From assembly GCA_934274515.1 (NCBI GenBank), contig CAKQTC010000003.1:112138-176137 (forward strand): DNA of 64,000 bases, given 5' to 3'. Source of the DNA: an uncultured Clostridia bacterium (GTDB taxonomy: Bacteria; Bacillota; Clostridia; Christensenellales; DTU072). This document shows, piece by piece, positions 1 to 8,153 of the stretch. Every line of letters begins with the position of its first letter. Position 1 is the stretch's first letter. The notes below the pieces were generated by a model. That model saw nothing but the letters and a program-made list of their open reading frames with translations. It was not told the DNA's origin and did not search any database. The translations under genes and the position numbers were made by a program.

Positions 1-666
1 GGAAATAAAGCGGCGAGATTTTTTGAAATCGCGAACACGTATTTGCCGAAAAGTTTACCGCTTGTCGAACTGCCGGAGGAAAAAGCGAAACTTTCAATCG
101 GATTTTATGGCAGAAACGAGAACTATTACACGCTGAAAAACGTGGTAGACGGAATATTTGAAGTTTTCGGTATCGATGCCTCTTATGAGAGAGCGAAAGA
201 AACGTTTTTACATCCGGGACGAAGCGCTTATGTCAATGCAGAAGGACAGAAACTCGGATTTATAGGTGAAATTCACCCGGACGTTGCGGAAAAACTCGAT
301 GTAGACGGGCGGATTTACGTTGCCGAACTCGACGCGGAATTTATTGCGGAAAAGGCGGAAAAAGTAAAGGGCTTTAAGGCGTTTAGCCGTTATCAGGGTA
401 TGCAAAGGGACCTTGCTTTAATTGCTCCCGATGCCCTTCCTGCCGCAAATATAGTTTCGGTTATTAAAGAAAACGGCTCGGAAATACTGGAAAAAGTCGA
501 AGTATTCGACGTTTACAAAGGCGGACAAATTGCAAAAGATAAAAAGAGCGTTGCGGTAAGTCTTACTTTTAGAGATTTGAACAAGACGCTTAAAGACGAC
601 GAAGTAAACGCGGATATTGCTAAAATTCTTAAAGGTTTGAGTGAAATAAACGTTGCCTTACGCTGA
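1..666 (+). CDS. pheT: Phenylalanyl-tRNA synthetase beta subunit, C-terminal part
   Basis: The reading frame is open from base 1, so the gene begins upstream of the window; about 221 C-terminal residues are present. The product is the beta chain of the alpha2-beta2 cytoplasmic enzyme that charges tRNA-Phe. The first half matches the beta-chain region after the B5/core domain (FFEIANTYLP, GFYGRNENYYTLK, and a G-x-IGEIHP segment). The last 95 residues are the FDX-ACB anticodon-binding domain, recognisable from FSRYQGMQRDLALI and the closing SLTFRDLNKTLKDDEVN segment. The stop overlaps the next gene by 14 nt, suggesting co-transcription. A TTG inside the frame at 43 is not a real start. Identification is confident; regulation such as a T-box would lie outside the window. 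Confidence 0.95.
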   Translation, partial: GNKAARFFEIANTYLPKSLPLVELPEEKAKLSIGFYGRNENYYTLKNVVDGIFEVFGIDASYERAKETFLHPGRSAYVNAEGQKLGFIGEIHPDVAEKLDVDGRIYVAELDAEFIAEKAEKVKGFKAFSRYQGMQRDLALIAPDALPAANIVSVIKENGSEILEKVEVFDVYKGGQIAKDKKSVAVSLTFRDLNKTLKDDEVNADIAKILKGLSEINVALR

Positions 667-3022
667 TTCTAGAAAAACGACGTTTACTTACGTCGAAGAA
701 TCGTTTGATACTTATGAAGGAGAACCCTTAAAAAGGGATCTTCTCGACTACGACGATTACCGAGATTTTAACGTAGAAAACGCTAATTTAACCGAAGTTT
801 TAGCGCCTGCGTCCGTCGGAACGTATAAACAAGCCGTTTACGGCGGCGCAGACGCGATTTATTTCGGGTACGGAGAATTTAATGCGCGCGCCGGGGGAGA
901 TAACTTTCAATCCATAAAAGAAGTTGTCGATTTTTGTCATTTCTATAACGTAAAAGCGTATCTCGCGCTTAATATTTGTTTTAAGAACACCGAACTTAAC
1001 AAAGTTAAAGAAGTTATTATCGAAGCGGAAGAAGCGAATATCGACGCGTTTATAATATGCGATCTTGCGCTTGTACCTATCATACGTAAATATTCCAAAG
1101 CCCCGTTACATGCCAGTACGCAACTTGGCGCACATAACGCATGGGGAATAGGTTTTTTACGCGATATGTCGTTTAATCGCGCCGTTTTAAGCAGGGAAGT
1201 CACGTTTGAAGACGTTCGACACGTTACCGATTCGGAATCGCTCGAAACGGAAGTTTTTGTTCACGGCGCGCTTTGTTCATGTTTTTCGGGCGGCTGTCTT
1301 TTATCGAGTATGCTTACGGGTAATAGTGCAAATCGCGGCAAATGTAATCAATTATGCAGAAAATATTACAAGTCGTTTGTTAACGGCAAGCCTGCAAACA
1401 AAGGTTACTTGCTGAGCGCAAAAGATATTTGTCTTGACGCACACGTATCCGATTTAGTTGATATAGGGGTAAAATCGTTAAAAATAGAAGGTAGATTGAA
1501 AAGGGCTGAATATGTTGGCGGTATGTCGATGTATTATTCAGACGTAAAATTCGGAGCAGAACCGATTTTTACGAAAGACGACGTTAAAGTACTGTTTAAT
1601 CGCGGCAATTTCACGCCCGGTTATTTTGAAGGTAACAGCGTTATTTACACGGGACAACCTAATCATATAGGTATTTATGCGGGAAAAGTCGTTCATTTGC
1701 TTAACGGGAATAGAGCGTACGTTGTTTCAGACGAACCATTAGGCGAGAAAAACGGATATAAGATACTCAGGAATCTCAAAGAAATCGGCGGAGCGGTGGC
1801 AACGGGAGAATACAAAAACGGCTTTTCGGTCATTAAGTCAAATGCGCCGCTTAAAATAGGCGACGTATTGCGACTCACAAACGACAACGACCTTACCGAT
1901 TTTGTTGTCAATCGCAAAAAACATAAAAACGTTCCTATGCAAATACGGATTGTAGGCGGAGAAAAACCCGAAGTTTCCCTTAACATTAAAGGACATAAAT
2001 ATCCGTTCACTTTTGACGAATATGCGGAGTTTGCCATAAACCAACCGCTTACCGAAGACGAAATAAGAACGCTTTTTGAAAGTAGCAGGGTACGTGAAGT
2101 CAAATTTATAGTTACCGACGTACAACTGTACAATGCGTTTATGACAAAGGCGCAACTTAACAAACTTCGTCGAACTGCTCTTGACGCCGTTTGGCGGTTT
2201 TTGCTCGGTTACTACGAGAGAAGTCAAAAACTTTTTGACGATAAAGAGTTGCCGAAATACGGAGAAGAGACGGCAGGACACGTTGAAGGAGATTTTTGTG
2301 AAGTCGATACGATTGAAAAAGCGCGCGTTGCCACGAAAAAAATAAAAAATATCGTTTATAATCCGGCAGTTTATACTTTGGAGAACTGTAATGATTTTTA
2401 TAACGCCATCAAGAATGAAAAAAATAAAATTTTCATAAAAATACCTATATATGTGCCAACGGGGAAAGAAGCGTTTTTTGAAGAAATCGTACCGATTTTC
2501 GACGGAATACTCGCTAACAATATTGGTGCGGTGTATCTTGCGCATAAATTCAACAAATTATTAGTTTGCGGGCAAAATCTTAACATAACTAATACAAAAA
2601 ACTGGCTAATTAAGAATAGTTGCAGTTATATCGTTTCTACAGAACTCAATTATTCGGAAATAAAAAGGTTTAACAATCCGCTAATTTATGCATACGGATA
2701 TTTACCGCTTATGTATTTGAATTTCTGTCCCGGAAAAGTCGCCGGGCTTGATTGCGGAGAGTGTAATTGCGATTTAAAATATACCGACGAAAAAGGCGAA
2801 TATCCGATTACTACGCAAAAATTTGACGGATATTGCGAACACGTTTTGCGCAACGGAATACTTACCGACGTAGGAAACTGCTATAAAGGCGTTCGTTATT
2901 ATTTTGACTTTACGATGTCGCCTTGCTCCGAGGTTAAGACCGTATTCGGTAAGTACTACGATAAAGGCGAGTATAAACCGGTCGGAAGTAATAAACTTCA
3001 CTTGAAAAGGGGTGTGGAATGA
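653..3022 (+). CDS. U32 family peptidase-like protein (RlhA/TrhP-type RNA hydroxylation family)
   Basis: A 789-residue U32 protein. The N-terminal domain carries the family signature (LTEVLAPAS, YGGADAIYFGYGEFNARA) and the Cys-rich segment HGALCSCFSGGC followed by NRGKCNQLCRKYY. These cysteines are the set that in RlhA/TrhP relatives supports prephenate-dependent C- or U-hydroxylation of 23S rRNA or tRNA. SLKIEGRLKRAEYV is also typical. The C-terminal 350 residues fit the DUF3656 extension of long clostridial members. A TTG start at 653 inside the pheT end is used; the real start could be slightly different because the upstream Shine-Dalgarno is weak. It overlaps mutS2 by 4 nt (ATGA). The U32 family is named for collagenase activity, but RNA modification is the better-supported role; which RNA is modified cannot be told here. 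Confidence 0.85.
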   Translation: MPYADSRKTTFTYVEESFDTYEGEPLKRDLLDYDDYRDFNVENANLTEVLAPASVGTYKQAVYGGADAIYFGYGEFNARAGGDNFQSIKEVVDFCHFYNVKAYLALNICFKNTELNKVKEVIIEAEEANIDAFIICDLALVPIIRKYSKAPLHASTQLGAHNAWGIGFLRDMSFNRAVLSREVTFEDVRHVTDSESLETEVFVHGALCSCFSGGCLLSSMLTGNSANRGKCNQLCRKYYKSFVNGKPANKGYLLSAKDICLDAHVSDLVDIGVKSLKIEGRLKRAEYVGGMSMYYSDVKFGAEPIFTKDDVKVLFNRGNFTPGYFEGNSVIYTGQPNHIGIYAGKVVHLLNGNRAYVVSDEPLGEKNGYKILRNLKEIGGAVATGEYKNGFSVIKSNAPLKIGDVLRLTNDNDLTDFVVNRKKHKNVPMQIRIVGGEKPEVSLNIKGHKYPFTFDEYAEFAINQPLTEDEIRTLFESSRVREVKFIVTDVQLYNAFMTKAQLNKLRRTALDAVWRFLLGYYERSQKLFDDKELPKYGEETAGHVEGDFCEVDTIEKARVATKKIKNIVYNPAVYTLENCNDFYNAIKNEKNKIFIKIPIYVPTGKEAFFEEIVPIFDGILANNIGAVYLAHKFNKLLVCGQNLNITNTKNWLIKNSCSYIVSTELNYSEIKRFNNPLIYAYGYLPLMYLNFCPGKVAGLDCGECNCDLKYTDEKGEYPITTQKFDGYCEHVLRNGILTDVGNCYKGVRYYFDFTMSPCSEVKTVFGKYYDKGEYKPVGSNKLHLKRGVE

Positions 3023-5370
3023 TTTCCGAGAAGACGATAAGAACGCTCGAGTACGAAAAAATAATGCAGAAAGTCGCTTTATTTGCGTCTAGCAGACCTG
3101 CGAAAGAAGCGATACTTTCGATGCGCCCGTTTGCCGAGCGCGAACAAGTCGAGAGAGAACTCGAAAAAACTGCCGAAGCGGATAAAATACTTTTTGAATA
3201 CGCCGTTAATCCGTCGCTTAATTTCGACGATATAACGGGAGCGTTAGACAGTGCGGAAGTGCTTAGCATGCTTACTATGGGCGATTTACTTAAAATAGCA
3301 AGAGTTTTGCGTGTTTCCGCTGCGCTAAGTTCGCAAATTCAGGGTGTTCCCGACGATACGATTAAAGTTTTGAAGACGCTTGCAAAGACGATTTTTACCG
3401 ATAAAAAATTATCCGACGACATAGATAAGGCTATTTTGAGCGAAAACGAGATGAGCGACAATGCGTCGCCCGAACTAAGAAGTATTCGTACGCGGATAAA
3501 GCGTATAGGCGAAAATATCAAGATTAAACTTAACAGTTACGTCACGAGTTCCGCTTATTCTAAATATATCCAAGACAATATCGTTACGGTAAGGGGCGAT
3601 AGATACGTTATTCCGCTCAAAGCCGAGTATAAAGGAATGATACCCGGGCTTATTCACGACCAAAGTTCGTCCGGGGCGACGCTTTACGTGGAGCCGTTTG
3701 CCATCGTCGAAATGAATAATGATCTTAAAGAGCAACTTATCGAAGAAGAACGAGAAATCGAACGCATTTTGCGCGATTTTACGTTTAGAGTTAGCGGAGA
3801 AGTCGGGCTATTGAGGTACACGTTAGGCGTTATCGTAGAACTCGATACGATTTTTGCGAGAGCATATTACGGCAACTCGATAAAAGGGGTAAAACCTATT
3901 TTTTCAAAAGACAACGCGATAGAGATAAGAAAGGGCAGACATCCGCTTATTCCTGCGGAGAAAGTGGTAGCAAACGACGTTCGCGTCGGGCGAGAGTTCG
4001 ATATGTTACTTATTACAGGACCGAACACGGGAGGTAAGACCGTTTGTCTTAAACTTATCGGAATAATCGAACTGCTCGGAATGAGCGGGATTTTCGTGCC
4101 TGCACTTTATGCCGAACTTGCTTGTCCGGACAATATTTTTTGCGACATAGGGGACGAACAAAGCATAGAACAAAACCTAAGTACGTTTTCTTCGCATATG
4201 ACGAACACGGTTGCGATACTTAACGACGCGACGAAGGACAGTTTGATTTTGCTTGACGAACTCGGTGCGGGAACCGATCCGACGGAGGGTGCGGCGCTTG
4301 CGCTCGGAATAGCGGATTATATATTGAATTTAGGCGCAAAATCGGTTATTACTACACATTATAACGAGTTTAAGGAGTATGCGGTTGTTACCGACAGGGT
4401 AATGAATGCGTCTATGGATTTTAACCCGACGACATATTCTCCTACTTATAAACTTATAATAGGTACGCCCGGCGCGTCGAACGCACTGCTTATTGCCGAA
4501 AAACTCGGGTTAAAAAAAGAAATACTCGAAAAAGCGAAAGAAGGTATAAGCAATAGAAAGTTTGACTTTGAAAACGTTTTGTCCGCGCTCGAAAAGGCGC
4601 GCAGAGAAGCGGAAGTCAATTTGGAAGAGAGCGAAAAAGTCAAAGCCGACGCAGACAAAATCAAAGCGGAAGCGGAAAAAGAAAGAGACAAATTGTTTTT
4701 GCAACGGGAAAAACTTAATACCGGCGTAAAGCGCGAAACAAAGCGTTTAGTCGAAGAGGCAATGACTGAAGCAAACGAAATAATAGACAAAATGCGCGCT
4801 TTGCTCGATAATCCGACGGAATCGGACGTATTTGCGGCACGTGCGCTTAGAAAATCGCTAAAAAAATTCGTCATTGCCGAAGATAACGAGTTCAAAAATT
4901 TCGGAGAAGAAACCGACGGGGACATAGTTGTCGGCGACAGGGTTCTTGTAAAAAGTCTAAACGGCGAAGGGGAAGTTTTGGCGGTTAATCCTATTAAAGG
5001 CGAAGCGAAAGTTAAACTCGGAAAAATTACTTGCAATTCAAAACTAACCGATTTAGTCAGGTTAAAACCCGAAGAAAAAAAGCATAAAGAAACACCGACA
5101 AGCAAAAAAGTGCTTTATAACGAACAAGTATCGCCTGAGATTAACCTTATCGGGAAGACTGCGCTCGAAGGGGAACAGGCTTTACAGGAATATCTCGATA
5201 AAGCAAGTCGCGTCGGGCTTCACGAAGTACGCATAATACATGGTTACGGCGAAGGCGTTTTGAAGAATATGGTGAAAAACTATCTGAAAACGCGCAAAGA
5301 AATCGAATCGTTTCGACCTGGCGAGTACGGGGAAGGCGGCAGGGGGGTAACCGTTGCGTATTTTAAGTGA
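3019..5370 (+). CDS. mutS2: Endonuclease/ATPase MutS2
   Basis: A 783-residue MutS paralogue lacking the mismatch-recognition N-terminal domains of MutS. The order is core/lever domain, then an ABC-type ATPase with Walker A GPNTGGKT near residue 335, a Walker B region (LILLDELGAGTDP) and a THYNEFK switch. A charged coiled-coil stretch follows (about 520-630), and a C-terminal Smr nuclease domain starts at INLIGKTALEGEQ and contains HGYGEGVL. MutS2 proteins act on recombination intermediates and, in Bacillus, on collided ribosomes. The length is normal for the family. The ATG overlaps the preceding stop and the downstream gene begins inside its last codons, so it sits within a tight operon. Confidence 0.96.
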   Translation: MISEKTIRTLEYEKIMQKVALFASSRPAKEAILSMRPFAEREQVERELEKTAEADKILFEYAVNPSLNFDDITGALDSAEVLSMLTMGDLLKIARVLRVSAALSSQIQGVPDDTIKVLKTLAKTIFTDKKLSDDIDKAILSENEMSDNASPELRSIRTRIKRIGENIKIKLNSYVTSSAYSKYIQDNIVTVRGDRYVIPLKAEYKGMIPGLIHDQSSSGATLYVEPFAIVEMNNDLKEQLIEEEREIERILRDFTFRVSGEVGLLRYTLGVIVELDTIFARAYYGNSIKGVKPIFSKDNAIEIRKGRHPLIPAEKVVANDVRVGREFDMLLITGPNTGGKTVCLKLIGIIELLGMSGIFVPALYAELACPDNIFCDIGDEQSIEQNLSTFSSHMTNTVAILNDATKDSLILLDELGAGTDPTEGAALALGIADYILNLGAKSVITTHYNEFKEYAVVTDRVMNASMDFNPTTYSPTYKLIIGTPGASNALLIAEKLGLKKEILEKAKEGISNRKFDFENVLSALEKARREAEVNLEESEKVKADADKIKAEAEKERDKLFLQREKLNTGVKRETKRLVEEAMTEANEIIDKMRALLDNPTESDVFAARALRKSLKKFVIAEDNEFKNFGEETDGDIVVGDRVLVKSLNGEGEVLAVNPIKGEAKVKLGKITCNSKLTDLVRLKPEEKKHKETPTSKKVLYNEQVSPEINLIGKTALEGEQALQEYLDKASRVGLHEVRIIHGYGEGVLKNMVKNYLKTRKEIESFRPGEYGEGGRGVTVAYFK

Positions 5371-5851
5371 TTATCGCATAGAATACACTTTTGCGCGGAA
5401 TAAAACCGCATATAAATGCTTGGCTACGATTTCTTCCGTACTGCGCGTGTCGTGTATAGGGTTAATTTTTCCGTCTATATTCGTCACGGCTTTTTTCGCT
5501 TTCGGAGCGGTCGGATGTTTGATTGCGTCGATTTTGTGCGATTATGTTGCGAAAAAATGTGTATTTACATTGCGAATAGCCTGTTGCGGCGACGTTTTTT
5601 CAATAAATAAAGTTACGATTGACGGAGAGGAAAAAGAAATATTTTCGTGTTTGAACAATGAAATCGACGAATTGGAGTATCGCTGTGACGGCAAGAATTT
5701 TTACGGAGAAGATTTTTCGTCGCAAAACAAAACAAATGGTTGCGAAAATCTTGCGATAACGGCGAAAAACAGAAAAATACTTATTTCTGCGGACGCATAT
5801 ACTTATGCAATCGTAGCGGAGAGGAGAAAAAATGGCGATATATCTAGATAA
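5354..5851 (+). CDS. Small membrane protein of unknown function
   Basis: 165 codons, not recognised as a named family. A TTG at 5354 is preceded by a strong purine run (aggggggtaa), which supports this start even though it lies inside the end of mutS2. One long hydrophobic stretch, about residues 25-67, probably forms two membrane-spanning helices. The rest is a soluble domain rich in Cys, Asn and charged residues. The gene overlaps the cysteine desulfurase start by 20 nt, so translation coupling in the mutS2-nifS-thiI operon is likely. No catalytic motif is visible. The length and overlaps argue for a real gene. Confidence 0.6.
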   Translation: MRILSDYRIEYTFARNKTAYKCLATISSVLRVSCIGLIFPSIFVTAFFAFGAVGCLIASILCDYVAKKCVFTLRIACCGDVFSINKVTIDGEEKEIFSCLNNEIDELEYRCDGKNFYGEDFSSQNKTNGCENLAITAKNRKILISADAYTYAIVAERRKNGDISR

Positions 5852-6959
5852 TGCAGGGACAACTAGGGTTTTGCCCGATGTAATGAATATTTACGCAAAA
5901 TATCAAACGGAAAACTTTTATAATCCGTCTGCGCCATACCACCCGTCGCTTGTTTTGTCACGAGAAATTAAGGATACGCGAGAGCAAATTCTCAAAAATC
6001 TTAAAGGCAACGGAAAGTTTATTTTTACTTCAAGCGGATCAGAAAGCGACAATCTTGCGCTTTTTGGCACGAAAAAAAGCAAAAATTCGCGCATAATCGT
6101 TTCGGAAAGCGAACACCCTGCCGTATATAATGCTGCGCAAGAACTTAAACAACGCGGATACGACGTCGTATTTTGTAAAGTTGACGAAACGGGGCGAGTT
6201 ATCGAAGACGAATTTGTATCCGTAATGAACGAAAACGTTTCGCTCGTGTCGATAATGCATGTCAATAATGAAACGGGTTGCGTAAACGATATAAAAAAAC
6301 TTTGTGCAATCGCAAAAAAAATAAACCCGGAAGTTATTTTTCACTCGGACGGTGTACAGGCGGTAGGAAAAATTAAAGTAGATTTGAGCGATTTGAATGT
6401 AGACGCGTATACGGTTAGCGGACATAAAATTCACGGACTGAAAGGAGTTGCCGGGCTCTATATAAAGGAAGGGATAAACGTTCGCCCGTTAATTTACGGC
6501 GGCGGACAGGAATTCGGCGTACGTTCTTCAACCGAAAACGTCGGCGGCATAGTTTCGTTCGGGTACGCGGTAGAAGAAGCGATAAAACGCGAAAGAAAAA
6601 ACCGAGAAACCATACTTGCTTTAAGGGACGACCTAGCGGAATTTATGTTAAAAGAGGGGTTTAAGGTAATCACGTCAATAGAGCAATCGCCGTATATTTT
6701 GTGCGCCGCAATGCCCAAAGTAAGGGGAGAAGTAATGCTGCATTCTCTTGAAAAATACGATATTTATATTGGAACCGGTAGTGCGTGTTCTAGCAAGAAA
6801 AACCATAAAAAACTTCCTTCGATGCTAAAACTTACGCCCGAATACGAAAATGGTATAATTCGGATAAGTTTCTCGTCTTTTACGGCAAAAAACGACATCG
6901 ACTATTTCAAAGAATGCATTAAAAAAGAATACATTGCATTAAAAAAATATATAAATTAG
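5832..6959 (+). CDS. Cysteine desulfurase (NifS/IscS-like), partner of ThiI
   Basis: A 375-residue class V aminotransferase fold enzyme. The start YLDNAGTT is the family N-terminus. The PLP Schiff-base lysine is K199 in SGHKIHG, and the persulfide-forming cysteine is C319 in GTGSACSSKK. It converts cysteine to alanine and passes sulfur on as a persulfide. The next gene is thiI, so this is most likely the dedicated sulfur donor for tRNA 4-thiouridine, as with NifZ-ThiI in Bacillus (known pairing), rather than a general Fe-S assembly enzyme; no iscU or sufU gene is nearby. The Shine-Dalgarno lies in gaggag before the ATG at 5832. Confidence 0.93.
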   Translation: MAIYLDNAGTTRVLPDVMNIYAKYQTENFYNPSAPYHPSLVLSREIKDTREQILKNLKGNGKFIFTSSGSESDNLALFGTKKSKNSRIIVSESEHPAVYNAAQELKQRGYDVVFCKVDETGRVIEDEFVSVMNENVSLVSIMHVNNETGCVNDIKKLCAIAKKINPEVIFHSDGVQAVGKIKVDLSDLNVDAYTVSGHKIHGLKGVAGLYIKEGINVRPLIYGGGQEFGVRSSTENVGGIVSFGYAVEEAIKRERKNRETILALRDDLAEFMLKEGFKVITSIEQSPYILCAAMPKVRGEVMLHSLEKYDIYIGTGSACSSKKNHKKLPSMLKLTPEYENGIIRISFSSFTAKNDIDYFKECIKKEYIALKKYIN

Positions 6960-6989
6960 AATAAAAATAGATAAATGAAAGAGGTGAAT

Positions 6990-8153
6990 ATGGAAAAAAC
7001 CATACTTATTCGCATAGGTGAAATATTCTTAAAAGGAAACAATAAAGGCTTTTTTATCGCTACGCTTAAACGTAATGTTTCGCACGCGCTTAAAGGTATA
7101 GATTGTGCGGTTGTTTCGGCGCAAAACCGTATGTACGTCGAGAAGTATTCGGATGAGGACGAAAGCGAAATCATCGCAAGACTTAAATGTGTCTTCGGTA
7201 TTTATAGTATAAGTCCTGCGGTTAAAGTGCGCACCGATTTGGCATTAATAAGCGAAAAATGTTCCGAACTTTTTCCGAAAGAAGGGAAATTTCGGGTTAC
7301 GGTTAATCGTGCGGACAAAAGATTGCCGCTTACGTCTATGGAAATCGCGCGCGAAATAGGCGGAGATATGCTTGACCGTTCGCCGGCACTCACTGTCGAT
7401 TTGTTTAAGTATGATTTTGAAGTAAACGTAGACATCCGAGAAAACGGTGTGACGTATATTTATTACGACAAAATAGTTTGTCGCGGCGGCTTGCCGGTCG
7501 GGTGCAGCGGTAACGGTATGTTATTGTTGAGCGGAGGAATCGACAGCCCGGTGGCAGGTTACACGATGGCGAAGCGCGGTCTTAAACTTTATGCCGTGCA
7601 TTATCATAGTTTTCCTTATACGAGCGAACAGGCAAAGGAAAAAGTCGTCGAACTTGCGAGAGAAATTTCGTCTTTTTGCGGAGAAATAACACTGTTTGTG
7701 GTGCCTTTTACAGAAATTCAATATGCTATAAAAGAAAATTGTCCGATTGAATATATGATTACGATGATGCGGCGATTTATGATGAAAATTGCAGAGCGGC
7801 TCGCGATTAAGTCGGGTTGCGGTGCGCTTATAACGGGTGAAAGTCTCGGACAGGTCGCAAGCCAAACGATGGAGAGCATAACCGTGACAAACAGCGTCGT
7901 AAAAATGCCTGTTTTCCGTCCGCTCATTGGGTTTGATAAAGAAGATATTATCAATATTTCGCGAGATATAGGTACTTTTGAAACGAGTATTTTGCCTTTT
8001 GAGGACTGTTGTACCGTATTTTTGCCTAAAAATCCTGTCATAAGACCAAGCATAGACAAGGCTGTCGAGTACGAGCAAAACCTTGACTGCGAAAGTCTTA
8101 TCGAAGACGCTTTGTCGCGAGTAGAAACTATAATTTGCAATCGCAAGAAATAA
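6990..8153 (+). CDS. thiI: tRNA 4-thiouridine synthetase ThiI
   Basis: 387 residues from the ATG at 6990, chosen because the Shine-Dalgarno gaggtg lies just upstream; an ATG at 6975 would place that site inside the gene. N-terminal ferredoxin-like and THUMP domains (IRIGEIFLKGNN) are followed by the adenylating PP-loop domain with SGGIDSPVAGY at about 181. ThiI adenylates U8 of tRNA and accepts sulfur from a cysteine desulfurase, here encoded immediately upstream. There is no C-terminal rhodanese domain, which is usual for Gram-positive forms. The 3' end overlaps the convergent PBP gene by 26 nt. Confidence 0.96.
   Translation: MEKTILIRIGEIFLKGNNKGFFIATLKRNVSHALKGIDCAVVSAQNRMYVEKYSDEDESEIIARLKCVFGIYSISPAVKVRTDLALISEKCSELFPKEGKFRVTVNRADKRLPLTSMEIAREIGGDMLDRSPALTVDLFKYDFEVNVDIRENGVTYIYYDKIVCRGGLPVGCSGNGMLLLSGGIDSPVAGYTMAKRGLKLYAVHYHSFPYTSEQAKEKVVELAREISSFCGEITLFVVPFTEIQYAIKENCPIEYMITMMRRFMMKIAERLAIKSGCGALITGESLGQVASQTMESITVTNSVVKMPVFRPLIGFDKEDIINISRDIGTFETSILPFEDCCTVFLPKNPVIRPSIDKAVEYEQNLDCESLIEDALSRVETIICNRKK

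Noticed and set aside
43..666. TTG at 43 as the start of a separate short protein
   Set aside because: The frame is open to base 1 and the preceding residues continue the PheT sequence.
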